A stretch of 64,000 nt of DNA from CAZMSQ01 sp964569025 (GTDB lineage Bacteria > Bacteroidota > Bacteroidia > Chitinophagales > Saprospiraceae), in the NCBI GenBank assembly GCA_964569025.1, contig CAZMSQ010000002.1, forward strand, positions 1 to 64,000, in the 5' to 3' direction. Both the position numbers and the translations under genes were made by a program. The notes beneath the pieces are model-generated. The model was not told where the DNA came from. It saw only the letters and a list, made by a program, of their open reading frames with translations, and searched no databases. Positions 26,501 to 34,717 of this stretch are shown here, piece by piece; position 1 is the first letter of the stretch; the number at the start of each line of letters is the position of its first letter.

Positions 26501-26825
26501 TTTTCCCGATATCTTCTTTTGTAATACCGAGTTCTTTTTCCACATTGAGCTCGACTGGCAGGCCGTGAGTGTCCCATCCGCCTTTCCGATCTACGCGTTT
26601 CCCTTTCATCGTTTGGTAGCGGCAGAAGAGGTCTTTGACCGTGCGCGCCATCACGTGGTGGATTCCCGGTTTTCCGTTGGCAGAGGGTGGGCCTTCGTAA
26701 AACACAAAGGGATTTCCGGAGTCTCGTTGTTCAACGCTTTTCCTGAAGATGTGTGCACGTTCCCAATATTCGAGAATGTCGCGGTCGATTTGAGGGAGGT
26801 CCAGTGTATCGAAAGTCCTGTACAT
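23532..26825 (-). CDS. ileS: Isoleucine--tRNA ligase
   Basis: A 1097-residue class I aminoacyl-tRNA synthetase that charges tRNA-Ile. The HIGH-type motif is GPPSANGKPGIHHV near residue 45 (PGIHH), the editing domain follows with WTTTPWTLPSN, and the KMSKS motif is GEKMSKSKGNVVDP. Length and the SANGKPGIHH form match the long, eukaryote-like IleRS2 type found in many Bacteroidota, which is often linked with natural resistance to mupirocin (family knowledge, not shown by this sequence). The large positively oriented ORFs antisense to it are shadows. Confidence 0.96.
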   Translation of the reverse strand: MYRTFDTLDLPQIDRDILEYWERAHIFRKSVEQRDSGNPFVFYEGPPSANGKPGIHHVMARTVKDLFCRYQTMKGKRVDRKGGWDTHGLPVELNVEKELGITKEDIGKNISVEDYNRHCRETVMRFKDMWDDITRKMGYWVDLDNPYITFKNEYIESVWWLLGQLYEKGLLYKGYTVQPYSPAAGTGLSSHELNLPGCYKEVKDTTVVAQFSVIRNDQSSFLFEDDTEDVRFIAWTTTPWTLPSNTALAVGKKITYAKIRTFNRYTGAPVSVILARDLVNAWFTAEGAEAEMHFETGQKVIPWRSGGEFTGSELEGLRYEQLLPFAKPEEGDAFRVVTGDFVSTEDGTGIVHIAPSFGADDMRTARQNGIGALTLVDKSGRFTEETGEFAGRFVKNYQNDENWVNPDIDIAVALKLENKAFHIAKYEHNYPHCWRTDKPVLYYPLDSWFIKASAVRDRMVELNKTINWKPASTGEGRFGKWLENLQDWNLSRSRYWGIPLPIWRTAEADEEICISSVGQLKEEIEKANQQLGLNQQVPEDLHRPFIDEITLVSSDGRLMKREIDLIDVWFDSGSMPYAQWHYPFDKSSGFEQKFPADFIAEGVDQTRGWFYTLHAIATMVFDSVAFKNVVSNGLVLDANGEKMSKSKGNVVDPFSTLNKYGADPTRWYMMVNANPWDNLKFDLGGLEEVRRKFFGTLYNTYSFFALYANIDKFAWQEAPIPLEDRPEIDRWIISLLNSLVREVDRDYGTYDPTPAARKIQEFVTDNLSNWYVRLCRRRFWKGEYNADKISAYQTLSTCLSTVSQLMAPIAPFFADWLYRNLNEVTKRYTGESVHLELFPEVIESAIDKDLEQRMDYAQRISSLILSLRKKANIRVRQPLKRALLPVLDPGFRQQVEQVRELILTEVNIKDLEYIDDTSGIINKSIKPNFKTLGSRLGKDMKEAARLISELSQDDISKIEKAGSYVLEINGITHNLTLEDLVITSEDIPGWQVASDGRLTVALDIHLDDTLIAEGTARELVNRIQNIRKDLDFAVTDRINVVVEQHPMVEPAVGQFAAYICGETLADSLTIDSAPTGGQSVSLLDDVDVKIDVRKVTD

Positions 26826-26911
26826 AGATCCAGTGCTTTAGAGGCGGGCGAAAACTGGCGCAAAGATAAGGAACTCCCCTGAGCTGGACATCGACGATCG
26901 GGGCATCTGAA

Positions 26912-28396
26912 TCAAGGAGCTGGCTCTTCCGGAGGCAACGTTTCTGACTCCTTCTGATTTTTCGAGGAGACGTACAGACTCATATTGACGATGATGGCCG
27001 TGCAAAGGAAAAAAAGAGATCCGGCTTTGACAGTTTCTGCCAGATCATTCATAATCTGAAGGGCATGCATGATGATGAGAGAGAGGAGTGCTGCCATGAC
27101 CATGTCTCTTCGCCAGCCCGGACCGAGTCGGTGCCAGGTATTTTCTCCTACCAGAAGGACTACAACAATAAGGGCCAGATACACGAGCAGTCCGGGCAAT
27201 CCTTGTTCGGTTGCAATCATCAGATAGGCGTTGTGGACTCCTGATTTTTCAGGGTTATCGCTGACATAGGTTTGAAAACTGAGCACTGTGTAGGATCGGT
27301 AAAAAAAGTAGAATGTACCCGGTCCAAAACCGAGTAGTGGTCTGTCTGCAACCATATAGGCCCCAGCTACCCATCGGTAGGCCCGTTCCATAGTGGATAT
27401 ATCCTCCAGTTTATATGTGGCAGCCAGCAGGTTATCGAACTTTTCGTGGTAAACGGTGCGCTCATAGTTAGGCGCAAATTTCAGATAGGTGTACTGGGTG
27501 CTTAGCCAGGTCAGGAGAACTCCGGTGGTGAGTAATGCGGCAAGAATGACATAGCGCGTCATTTTCCATCGGATCATGAACGTGCTTACAATCGCTATCA
27601 ACACCCCCCCCATGGCAGCTCGGGTGTAAGAAAAGTAGATTCCGGTCAGAAAAAGAACCACGCCTGCGTTCAGCACCCACCTCCATCGGGTTCCGGGTGC
27701 ATACCATCTCCGTGCATACCAGACAAAGGGAAGAAACATCACAATCAGGCATGCATACATGACTTTATTGCGGTAAAAGGGCCCCATGACGGTGTTGATG
27801 CCGTCAAAGGCAAACCCCATCATGGCCTGTCTGATTAGCACAACCACGACTGTCAGGCTCAGGCCGGAAAAAATCAACCAAAAGAACCGCTTGTATGCTG
27901 CTTTTTCATTGAGGCACCAGACCCCCAGCCCGAAGAAAGCGACCACATACCATAGTTTGGCGAGCAGATATTTCAAAGAGACGATTTCCGCTTGAGAATG
28001 GAGTGAGGAGAATGCAATCCATGCAAGATGGATGATCAATAACAGTGTAATGCGGTGGCGAAGAGGGGCAGCGGAGAGGGAAGCCCCATGTCGGGCCAGG
28101 AAAACAATTGACAGTCCAAAAATCACCCACATCAAAGGCTCTGAGGGCAAATCAGTGCCCAGTCCGCCAGGTAGTGAGACTTCGGTTGAGAATGGGATGG
28201 AAAAGAGAAGCAGCCAAAATGGAAGGCTGAAGGATCGTAGAAAATGATACCCTGCAAGAAGACCAACAGGAATTGCAGCAAGGAGCGGGAGTTCAGATAC
28301 CACGGCACCGGCAAGGCTGACTACAATCAACCCTGAAAAACTCCAGAGCGCAAGCTGTCGCGGAGCCCACCGTGCTGAAGCTGCACCATTAGCCAT
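26912..28396 (-). CDS. O-antigen ligase/polymerase family protein (Wzy/WaaL-like)
   Basis: A 494-residue membrane protein with about twelve helices. The large periplasmic loop between later helices has ERAYRWVAGAYMVADRPLLGFGPGTFY and SGVHNAYLMIATEQGLPG, the motif pair (G-x-G ... H-N-x-Y-L ... E-x-G) typical of the O-antigen ligase (Wzy_C/WaaL) family. The enzyme either polymerises repeat units or ligates polysaccharide to a lipid carrier; sequence alone does not separate these. Its start overlaps the end of the Wzz-like gene by 8 bp, so they are cotranscribed. It is the last gene of the Wzx-Wzz-Wzy set. Confidence 0.85.
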   Translation of the reverse strand: MANGAASARWAPRQLALWSFSGLIVVSLAGAVVSELPLLAAIPVGLLAGYHFLRSFSLPFWLLLFSIPFSTEVSLPGGLGTDLPSEPLMWVIFGLSIVFLARHGASLSAAPLRHRITLLLIIHLAWIAFSSLHSQAEIVSLKYLLAKLWYVVAFFGLGVWCLNEKAAYKRFFWLIFSGLSLTVVVVLIRQAMMGFAFDGINTVMGPFYRNKVMYACLIVMFLPFVWYARRWYAPGTRWRWVLNAGVVLFLTGIYFSYTRAAMGGVLIAIVSTFMIRWKMTRYVILAALLTTGVLLTWLSTQYTYLKFAPNYERTVYHEKFDNLLAATYKLEDISTMERAYRWVAGAYMVADRPLLGFGPGTFYFFYRSYTVLSFQTYVSDNPEKSGVHNAYLMIATEQGLPGLLVYLALIVVVLLVGENTWHRLGPGWRRDMVMAALLSLIIMHALQIMNDLAETVKAGSLFFLCTAIIVNMSLYVSSKNQKESETLPPEEPAP

Positions 28397-29507
28397 TCCC
28401 GGGTTCTTTCAGTAGTTCCTTCCATGATATATTTCCCCACGAATCAATGGCCAGGCAACCAAGTGCACTGAACAAAAAAGCCAGAAAGGCTGAGCCGACC
28501 ACCAGAAGCGAACGCTTCGGGCGTGATTTAATCAGTGGGGGCTGAGCCACTTCCACCAAGTGGATGGCGGCAATATCTGACTCCCGGGAGGTAAGCAGCA
28601 GTTTGTATTTTTCTTTTGTTTCGCTTTGCCGGAGGGCAGCCTCCCGCAACTCGCGCTCCATTACTTCGATGTGTGTCACTCCTTGATTGAAAGTGCTCAG
28701 CCGGGTTTTGAGGCTGTCAAGCTGACGGGAAGTGGATCGGACTTTTGCCCTGACCATCACGACAGAGTCCCTGAATCGTGGCCCGGCTGATTCGAGGCTC
28801 TGAAGCATTGCCTGCTGGCCAATGAGCGTATTCCGTGTGGTAGCAAGGAGTTCTGCAAGCGCCTCTCCCTGGCTGTTGGTATTAAAAATGGAATACTGCT
28901 CACGGGTTCGGCGAAGGGTATCTCCTAATTCGGCCAACGATCGCGCCTGTTCACGCATAGTACGCTCGTAATGCGAAATTTGCCGCTCCTGGCTTTCTTT
29001 AATGAGCCGGCGCGATATATTGTCAATCTGTCTACGGGCGGCGTTTGCCATCGTGGCCGCCAGTTTGCGGTCTTTGTCCTCTATCGAAATTTCAATGGCT
29101 CCCAGTTCGTTACGCATCACGGTAAACAGACTGTAAAACTCTTCTCTGACAAAAAAACCTGCCTTTGGCCTGGATGTATCGATGTCATAATGTTCGAAGA
29201 GGTTAAACATTCGAATCATCGAGTCTGCCAACTCCCCAGACTCTGCAATCGATAACAGTCGATCGATATCCTGTTCGTTTCCAAAGAACTCCTGTCGTGC
29301 ACCCTGATTATCTGAAAAAGCCTCCGGTCTGGCCAGATCAGGGCTGGCTGCGTAAAACAGCGTGGTGGCCTGATAATAGTTGTCGAGAAAGAGCAGCGAG
29401 CACAACGCAACAATTGCGGCTGCGCCTCCTGTGGTAAGGAGAATGGGGCGTCGGCATCTGAGGAGCGTTCGCAAGACATCCAATAAACTGTCGCGGTTTT
29501 GATCCAT
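28389..29507 (-). CDS. Wzz/GumC-like polysaccharide chain-length determinant
   Basis: A 372-residue inner-membrane polysaccharide co-polymerase. There is one helix near residues 20-40 (LLTTGGAAAIVALCSLLFL) and a second near the C-terminus (LLVVGSAFLAFLFSALGCLA), preceded by the proline-rich VEVAQPPLIKSRPKRS that is diagnostic for Wzz proteins. The periplasmic part is rich in charged coiled-coil (residues about 190-320). No tyrosine kinase domain follows the second helix. It sits between Wzx-like (upstream) and Wzy-like (downstream) genes and would set glycan chain length. Confidence 0.88.
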   Translation of the reverse strand: MDQNRDSLLDVLRTLLRCRRPILLTTGGAAAIVALCSLLFLDNYYQATTLFYAASPDLARPEAFSDNQGARQEFFGNEQDIDRLLSIAESGELADSMIRMFNLFEHYDIDTSRPKAGFFVREEFYSLFTVMRNELGAIEISIEDKDRKLAATMANAARRQIDNISRRLIKESQERQISHYERTMREQARSLAELGDTLRRTREQYSIFNTNSQGEALAELLATTRNTLIGQQAMLQSLESAGPRFRDSVVMVRAKVRSTSRQLDSLKTRLSTFNQGVTHIEVMERELREAALRQSETKEKYKLLLTSRESDIAAIHLVEVAQPPLIKSRPKRSLLVVGSAFLAFLFSALGCLAIDSWGNISWKELLKEPGNG

Positions 29508-29559
29508 ATGGAAGGTGTTGAGTCAATATGTGCAAGTGATAACGCGGCGGGAGATGGTT

Positions 29560-31005
29560 CTATTCTTTGTGCCGGGTACTGAGCAGATGAATCCATTCTT
29601 TGATGGAAATCATTTTGAGAAGGATAGAGAGAAACCCTGAAATACCGAGAGCTAAACACATGCGCAGCATCCACGGTAGCGCGTCAAAGGTAGAAAGAAT
29701 CCAAGTGCTGAAGAAGACCAGTAGAAGCAGCACGACGCCTTTTACAGGAAAGGTGGAGGCTCGTAACTCTGCAAATTTGCGGACTGCCAGAATGTACTGA
29801 CCGACGGCGGCCAGGGTTTGCGTGGCGAGGGTCGTTAGGGCGGCACCAGCTGCACCGTATTTGGGTATTACGAGCAGATTGGCGAGCACATTAAGCAGGA
29901 TGCACCCAACAAAGAGTCTGTTCATAGCCGCAAGCTGACCTGCGGCGGTGAGCAATGTCCCATAAATATACGTCAGACTCCATGGCAGAAATGACAGCAT
30001 CAACCTGCCCAAAACCTGACCCCAAGAGTTGTTGGCGGCGAGATACAGCCATTCGGAAAGGTGGGTGCTAAAGAAAAAAGTCACAATACTTACCGCGACA
30101 GCTACACTCCAAAGGGTCCCTGCCCCCATATCAAGAAGTGGTCGCACAGAATGCCCGCTTCCGAGTTGTCTGGACAGCATCGGCAGCAGCAATCCTGCAA
30201 ACAGGTAGCCGATGATTCCGATCGCATCCAGCAGACGATACCCGGAAGCATAGATGCCAGCTTCATAGGCTCCATCAGAATGAAGGCGCTCAATCATCAC
30301 CCCATCGATGTAGGTATAAACATACATCAGAAACATAACCAACGCATAGGGTGCGCTGCTGCGCAAAGCCCATCGTACCATTGGCATTCGGATCCGAAAT
30401 ACGATTTTCCTGAGCCTTGGCCGTAGCACTGCCACAGCAGCACCGATTGCCAGCAGGTAGCTTCCTGTCTGGCACACGATAAACAGCGGGATGGATATGC
30501 TTTCAGGGTTGTTTAGAAGAAAAAATCCAACGAGAAAAATCATTACCAGTTTATCGAAACTCGACAGCAGGCTGTCAGCCCGGTACATACCCAGTCCTGC
30601 AAGGTTGGATCGGAGAAAGAGCAACAGTGACAGGAGAACTTGGTTAGCGGCAATTCCGAGTAGCCATTCGGGTTGGCGGGAAAGGTATCCTGTCAGTGCA
30701 GCGGCCCCGGTTAGTATGAGCAGAAATGCCAGAGACAGCCCGAATTTGACAGCCAACAGGGAGCTGAATTGTACCGGGAATTTTTCAGGTTTGTGAGAGA
30801 GTTCCCGATTGTTGAAACTCTGAAGTCCAAAGTCGTTCACAATCTGAAAAAGGTAGGTAAGGTTAAGCAGGGCAAAAAACAGGCCGTACTGTTCCGGTCC
30901 GACAGCGTTCTGGACTTCACGGTCAATGCCAAAGATATACAGTGGCTTAATCAGGAAATTGATACCGAGCAGCAGCACTAAATTGGAGGCAAAGGCGCGT
31001 TTCAT
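29560..31005 (-). CDS. Wzx-type oligosaccharide flippase
   Basis: A 481-residue membrane protein with about fourteen helices of the polysaccharide biosynthesis (MOP/MATE-like) flippase family. VGPEQYGLFFALLNLTYLFQIVNDFGLQSFNNREL is split across the first helices and contains the G-P-x-x-Y-G-x-x-x-A-L family pattern. A second cluster, ALTTLATQTLAAVGQYI, lies in the later half. It would move undecaprenyl-linked oligosaccharides across the inner membrane for the Wzy-like enzyme. It lies 9 bp after rnhB and 52 bp before the Wzz-like gene. No glycosyltransferase genes are in this cluster. Confidence 0.87.
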   Translation of the reverse strand: MKRAFASNLVLLLGINFLIKPLYIFGIDREVQNAVGPEQYGLFFALLNLTYLFQIVNDFGLQSFNNRELSHKPEKFPVQFSSLLAVKFGLSLAFLLILTGAAALTGYLSRQPEWLLGIAANQVLLSLLLFLRSNLAGLGMYRADSLLSSFDKLVMIFLVGFFLLNNPESISIPLFIVCQTGSYLLAIGAAVAVLRPRLRKIVFRIRMPMVRWALRSSAPYALVMFLMYVYTYIDGVMIERLHSDGAYEAGIYASGYRLLDAIGIIGYLFAGLLLPMLSRQLGSGHSVRPLLDMGAGTLWSVAVAVSIVTFFFSTHLSEWLYLAANNSWGQVLGRLMLSFLPWSLTYIYGTLLTAAGQLAAMNRLFVGCILLNVLANLLVIPKYGAAGAALTTLATQTLAAVGQYILAVRKFAELRASTFPVKGVVLLLLVFFSTWILSTFDALPWMLRMCLALGISGFLSILLKMISIKEWIHLLSTRHKE

Positions 31006-31014
31006 ATCATTTCG

Positions 31015-31617
31015 TTAAAACAGGCGCGCCTGTTCATTATCGGGGAGCAGTCGAAAGGATGTGCGGTGATGGGGTGTGGTCCCCAATCTGGCAATTGCCT
31101 CCCGGTGGGTTTTTGTCGGATAGCCTTTATTCCGGCTCCAATCGTAGCCCGGAAACTGCTGGTGAAGGTCTGCCATATACGCATCGCGCCATGTTTTGGC
31201 AAGTATTGAGGCTGCAGCAATCGACAAAAATCTGGCATCGCCGCGAATTTCGCATGAAAACGGCAGGCCTTGGTCACTGGTGAACCGATTTCCATCTATC
31301 AGCAGAAAATCAGGCCGCATGGACAGTGCGGTGATTGCCCGGTTCATGGCCAGAATGGATGCCTGCAGGATATTGATCTGGTCGATTTCTTCCGGACTTG
31401 CCCATGCAACTGCCCATGAAAGGGCTTCATTCTCAATTACTTCTTTCAGTGAGTCTCTTGCGGGCGCTGACAATTTTTTCGAGTCATTGAGCTCCGGATG
31501 TGAAAACCCATCAGGCAGAATCACAGCAGCGGCACAGACGGGTCCAGCCAAGCAACCTCGTCCGGCTTCATCGCAGCCGGCCTCCAGGCGGCCCCGCTCC
31601 AGACAATTCTGCAACAT
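31015..31617 (-). CDS. rnhB: Ribonuclease HII
   Basis: A 200-residue RNase HII that cuts the RNA strand of RNA-DNA hybrids and starts removal of single ribonucleotides from DNA. AGCDEAGRGCLAGPV holds the first catalytic Asp-Glu pair and the GRG motif; the further acids are in LNDSKKLSAP and FLLIDGN. AASILAKTWRDAYM is the conserved middle motif. The ATG at 31617 is preferred because it avoids a 26-bp overlap with the OmpA-family gene that the ATG at 31650 would cause. Confidence 0.94.
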   Translation of the reverse strand: MLQNCLERGRLEAGCDEAGRGCLAGPVCAAAVILPDGFSHPELNDSKKLSAPARDSLKEVIENEALSWAVAWASPEEIDQINILQASILAMNRAITALSMRPDFLLIDGNRFTSDQGLPFSCEIRGDARFLSIAAASILAKTWRDAYMADLHQQFPGYDWSRNKGYPTKTHREAIARLGTTPHHRTSFRLLPDNEQARLF

Positions 31618-31624
31618 GAGGAAG

Positions 31625-32752
31625 TTATTTTTTGAGAATGAGAAATTCAACCCGCCTGTTTTGTTGCATCCCTTCGGGGCTTGAGTTGTCTGCGACGGGC
31701 CTGGTATCTCCGAATCCCTGAAATTGTATTCGTTTTCTTGTGATACCCTGTTGAATCAGGTATTCAGCGACAGCCCCTGCTCGCTTTCGAGAAAGATACA
31801 GATTGTAGTCGTTATCACCTCGGTTATCTGTATGTCCGCGTACTTCTATAAGCATGTCAGGGTTCGAGCTGAGAATTGCAACCAGCTTATTGAGTTCTAT
31901 GAATGATCGCGGGAGCAGCTCATACTGATTCGTTTCGAAGAAAATTTCTTTTAACCGAATGACTAGCCCTTCCTCGAGTGGTATTTTCGTCAGGTCATCT
32001 TCCGGCACAGGAACTTCGAGAATGGGCTCGATTTTCCGAAGGCTTACATCATCAATGTAATAATATCCGAAGTTGAGCAAGGTGGGGTTCTGCTTTTCAG
32101 TCAAAGTCAGGCTATCGGGAAAAAAATTACCGATGGTCAGAAAATTGGAGGCCTGAGCCGCCTGAAATTCGGCCGATAGCTTTCGCCATCCGTTTGGGGA
32201 GGGCCCGACTACTTGATAGACCATGACATCGGGCGATTGGTCGAGGACTTTATCCGTCTGTACGGAGATTCTGTCTTCTGTAAATGAGGCGCCCAGATTA
32301 CTGATTAGAAGCGCATTTGCGAGAGGTGCTGCCCAAAATTCGAATGCATAACGCTGATTGACAACCAACGGCTCAGCCAATTGAATCTGGATATATTCCC
32401 GGCAGTGTGGTTTGCCGTCAGTGCACCCATAGCAAGTCACTCCAACCATTCTGTTGCCTCCATGTGCTTTTTGGTTGCCAAATCCCTTTTCAGCCCAGTG
32501 GGACGGCACCCTGATCTCCGGACCGAATACATCGGGCGAGGCATTTGTGGGTGAGTCCCAGTATTTCATGACTTCCGAGAAATGCTCACCTTTAAAGAAC
32601 CACCCGATTGGATTCGAAGAAAGCAATTCGAAGCCCGGGTTGGGCACGATATTCTCAGAAGCGTGCACACCGGTTGTTCTGTGCTGCTGGCAAATGCCAG
32701 CTGTCAGGTGAAACAAAAAGACCGGTATGAGCAACCAGGATGATGGCATCAA
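31625..32752 (-). CDS. OmpA family protein with N-terminal carbohydrate-binding-like domain
   Basis: A 375-residue protein with a signal peptide. Residues about 30-210 begin NIVPNPGFELLSSNPIGWFF and include EYIQIQLAEPLVVNQRYAFEFW, a jelly-roll pattern seen in carbohydrate-binding-like modules and widespread in Bacteroidota OmpA proteins. The C-terminal 110 residues are an OmpA peptidoglycan-binding domain: FFETNQYELLPRSFIEL, then VRGHTDNRGDNDYNL and RVEFLILKK, with the aspartate and arginine that hold diaminopimelate. It probably links the outer membrane to peptidoglycan. It is cotranscribed with rnhB. The domain call is firm for OmpA and weaker for the N-terminal part. Confidence 0.85.
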   Translation of the reverse strand: MMPSSWLLIPVFLFHLTAGICQQHRTTGVHASENIVPNPGFELLSSNPIGWFFKGEHFSEVMKYWDSPTNASPDVFGPEIRVPSHWAEKGFGNQKAHGGNRMVGVTCYGCTDGKPHCREYIQIQLAEPLVVNQRYAFEFWAAPLANALLISNLGASFTEDRISVQTDKVLDQSPDVMVYQVVGPSPNGWRKLSAEFQAAQASNFLTIGNFFPDSLTLTEKQNPTLLNFGYYYIDDVSLRKIEPILEVPVPEDDLTKIPLEEGLVIRLKEIFFETNQYELLPRSFIELNKLVAILSSNPDMLIEVRGHTDNRGDNDYNLYLSRKRAGAVAEYLIQQGITRKRIQFQGFGDTRPVADNSSPEGMQQNRRVEFLILKK

Positions 32753-32853
32753 TACAGAGTATGGCCAAAGAACAATAGACCATTCTGTAACGGAGATTTT
32801 CAGGGCGTCGGTATCCGAGCACCCGAATTTTACTGAGGGTGAACTGTTTTACA

Positions 32854-32870
32854 GGAAGAGACCCTCTTCC
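32854..32870. terminator. Short hairpin downstream of lipA
   Basis: GGAAGAG-ACC-CTCTTCC is a perfect 7-bp stem with a 3-nt loop, 91-107 bases beyond the lipA stop on the minus strand and about 100 bases before the OmpA-family gene. No clear T-run follows on either strand. It may terminate lipA transcription or be a leader hairpin. Confidence 0.3.
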
Positions 32871-32960
32871 TTAAAGACGAGTACATTGCTTTCTCTCTCC
32901 TGGCAAGAGACTTCGGGATCAATGGACTGGGCTGGAGGGTTCTGCGATTAGATTTCGCGT

Positions 32961-33833
32961 TTAGAGGTGACGCTCGGCATGGTATGAGGAGCGTACCAGA
33001 GGTCCGCTTTCGACAAATGCGAAACCTTTGCTGATACCGGTTTCACGGTATTTTTCGAAAGTATCCGGGTGAACAAACTCTGCTACCTCGAGGTGCATTT
33101 TGGTAGGCTGGAGATACTGCCCGATGGTGAGCACATCGCATCCATGCTCAAGCAGATCATCCATTATTTTGGAGACCTGCTCTTCTGTTTCACCCAGACC
33201 GACCATGATCCCTGATTTCGTGCGCTTGCCAAATTCTTTGGTGCGTCGAATTTGCTCGAGGCTCCGCTCGTATTTGGCTTGTGGACGTACTTTGCGGTAA
33301 AGGGCCTCAACAGTTTCCATATTGTGTGAGACCACTTCCTGACCAGCACTGATCATGCGCTCCAGGGCGTCCCAGGTACCGCGCACATCCGGGATGAGGG
33401 TTTCGATGGTGGTTTCAGGGCTGATTTCTTTCACTGCCCTCACGGTCTGGTACCAGATTTCAGCCCCTCTGTCTTTGAGTTCGTCCCTATTTACTGAGGT
33501 GATGACAGCGTGCTTGACCTGCATCAGTGAGATGGCCTCAGCGACTCTGCGGGGTTCATCTTCGTCGTATTCATTCGGCCGTCCTGTTTTCACGGCGCAG
33601 AAAGAGCAAGACCTCGTACAGGTATTTCCAAGAATCATAAACGTAGCTGTGCCAGCGCCCCAGCATTCTCCCATATTTGGGCAGTTTCCGCTTTGGCAGA
33701 TGGTATGCAGTTTGTATTCATCGACCAGATGACGGACTTTCTTATAATTTTCTCCGACAGGAAGCTTCACTCTCAGCCACTTGGGCCGTTTCTGGCGCTC
33801 GGGGTTTTGGCTTGCAACAGGAAGTTCGACCAT
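32961..33833 (-). CDS. lipA: Lipoyl synthase
   Basis: A 290-residue radical SAM enzyme that inserts two sulfur atoms into protein-bound octanoyl groups to make lipoyl cofactors. The auxiliary cluster cysteines are C46, C51 and C57 (TICQSGNCPNMGECW), and the radical SAM cluster cysteines C72, C76 and C79 (NTCTRSCSFC). The C-terminal GPLVRSSYHAE carries the conserved R-S-S-Y motif that ligates the auxiliary cluster. Length is normal. lipB is not adjacent. The enzyme depends on the Fe-S supply from the suf system. Confidence 0.96.
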   Translation of the reverse strand: MVELPVASQNPERQKRPKWLRVKLPVGENYKKVRHLVDEYKLHTICQSGNCPNMGECWGAGTATFMILGNTCTRSCSFCAVKTGRPNEYDEDEPRRVAEAISLMQVKHAVITSVNRDELKDRGAEIWYQTVRAVKEISPETTIETLIPDVRGTWDALERMISAGQEVVSHNMETVEALYRKVRPQAKYERSLEQIRRTKEFGKRTKSGIMVGLGETEEQVSKIMDDLLEHGCDVLTIGQYLQPTKMHLEVAEFVHPDTFEKYRETGISKGFAFVESGPLVRSSYHAERHL

Positions 33834-33901
33834 GGAAATTTGAATTGTATCGTTGATGCAGTTGTGAAGAGAAACACCTCACAGCACTCAAAGTTCGGCA
33901 T

Positions 33902-34699
33902 TTACCAGCGCCTTCCGAGTTGGAGAGAAATGAAAAGGTTGAGAAAAAGAGGGGAATTCGTGATGTTCTCGTTTTCAACAATGATGGGCACGTCGGTGAA
34001 GAAAAATTCTGCCATCAGACCTACCTCAAGGGCCTTGACCAACTCGTCGAATGCTCCCCAGTCGAGGTGAAGGCTGATTTGTGAGTGCAGTCCCGGACGA
34101 GGGGTAAGCTCTCCAAAACCTTTTGAGAATGAAGAGGCTCCATAGATAAAATTGCGATCCAGAAAACGGCTGGCGGTTTCTTCTGAATATTTTTCTGTGG
34201 CAATGATGCTGCCGTTATCTACTCGTTTGAAAAGCTCCAGATAGTATGGTTTGAGTAACCCGAGGGCCGGTCCAAACTGGTATGAGTATCCCACTGCCAC
34301 TCCGCGTTGGCGAGCTTTTTCGGTCAGGTACTTTTTGCCTCCCCATCCACCACGCAGCACATAAAAATTATGGTGTTTTCCGAACACAAACGCTCTGGGT
34401 GTTCGGGCACTGATCAGGCTGAACGCATTGACACTTTGCCGGAATTCTTTCGGGTGCCTGATTTCTCCAACCTCCACAAACATATACGTACTCTTGTAGT
34501 ATGTCCGGAGTTTGCCAAAGTTTGCGCCGAGTGCCAGCGGAAACGAAGGCCCGTTGGTATGGAGCTTGAAGTTGATTGAGAATTCGCGATTGTACACAAC
34601 TCCTGTTTCCTCACCCTGATATTGTTTGGGCTGGAAGGTTTGGGCTGATGAGAGAAAGTAGCCCGTGAAAATGAGGAAGAGTGTGAGGGTAATTCTCAT
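33902..34699 (-). CDS. Predicted outer-membrane/exported protein, unknown function
   Basis: A 265-residue protein with a signal peptide (MRITLTLFLIFTGYFLSSAQ). The rest shows alternating hydrophobic residues and many aromatic ends, such as FSINFKLHTNG, GVAVGYSYQFGPALGLLKPYYLEL and a final FISLQLGRRW ending in an aromatic residue. These are signs of an outer-membrane beta-barrel. I cannot name a family. It lies 18 bp downstream of the OmpH-like gene, so the two are probably cotranscribed. Confidence 0.65.
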   Translation of the reverse strand: MRITLTLFLIFTGYFLSSAQTFQPKQYQGEETGVVYNREFSINFKLHTNGPSFPLALGANFGKLRTYYKSTYMFVEVGEIRHPKEFRQSVNAFSLISARTPRAFVFGKHHNFYVLRGGWGGKKYLTEKARQRGVAVGYSYQFGPALGLLKPYYLELFKRVDNGSIIATEKYSEETASRFLDRNFIYGASSFSKGFGELTPRPGLHSQISLHLDWGAFDELVKALEVGLMAEFFFTDVPIIVENENITNSPLFLNLFISLQLGRRW

Positions 34700-34717
34700 G
34701 AGAGAGGGCTCTGCATT

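Noticed and set aside
26645..26660. CACGTG-centred sequence in ileS considered as a third parS
   Set aside because: Flanking bases (ATCACGTGGT) do not match the GTTNCACGTGNAAC core. Other CACGTG hits near 10,656 and 56,105 also fail.
25530..26882. Plus-strand ORFs of 210 and 228 codons antisense to ileS
   Set aside because: They lie fully within the well-supported ileS gene, have no recognisable motifs, and have the odd composition expected of a reverse-strand shadow frame.
28971..29255. Plus-strand 94-codon ORF antisense to the Wzz-like gene
   Set aside because: No motifs, wholly inside a real gene, and composition typical of antisense frames.
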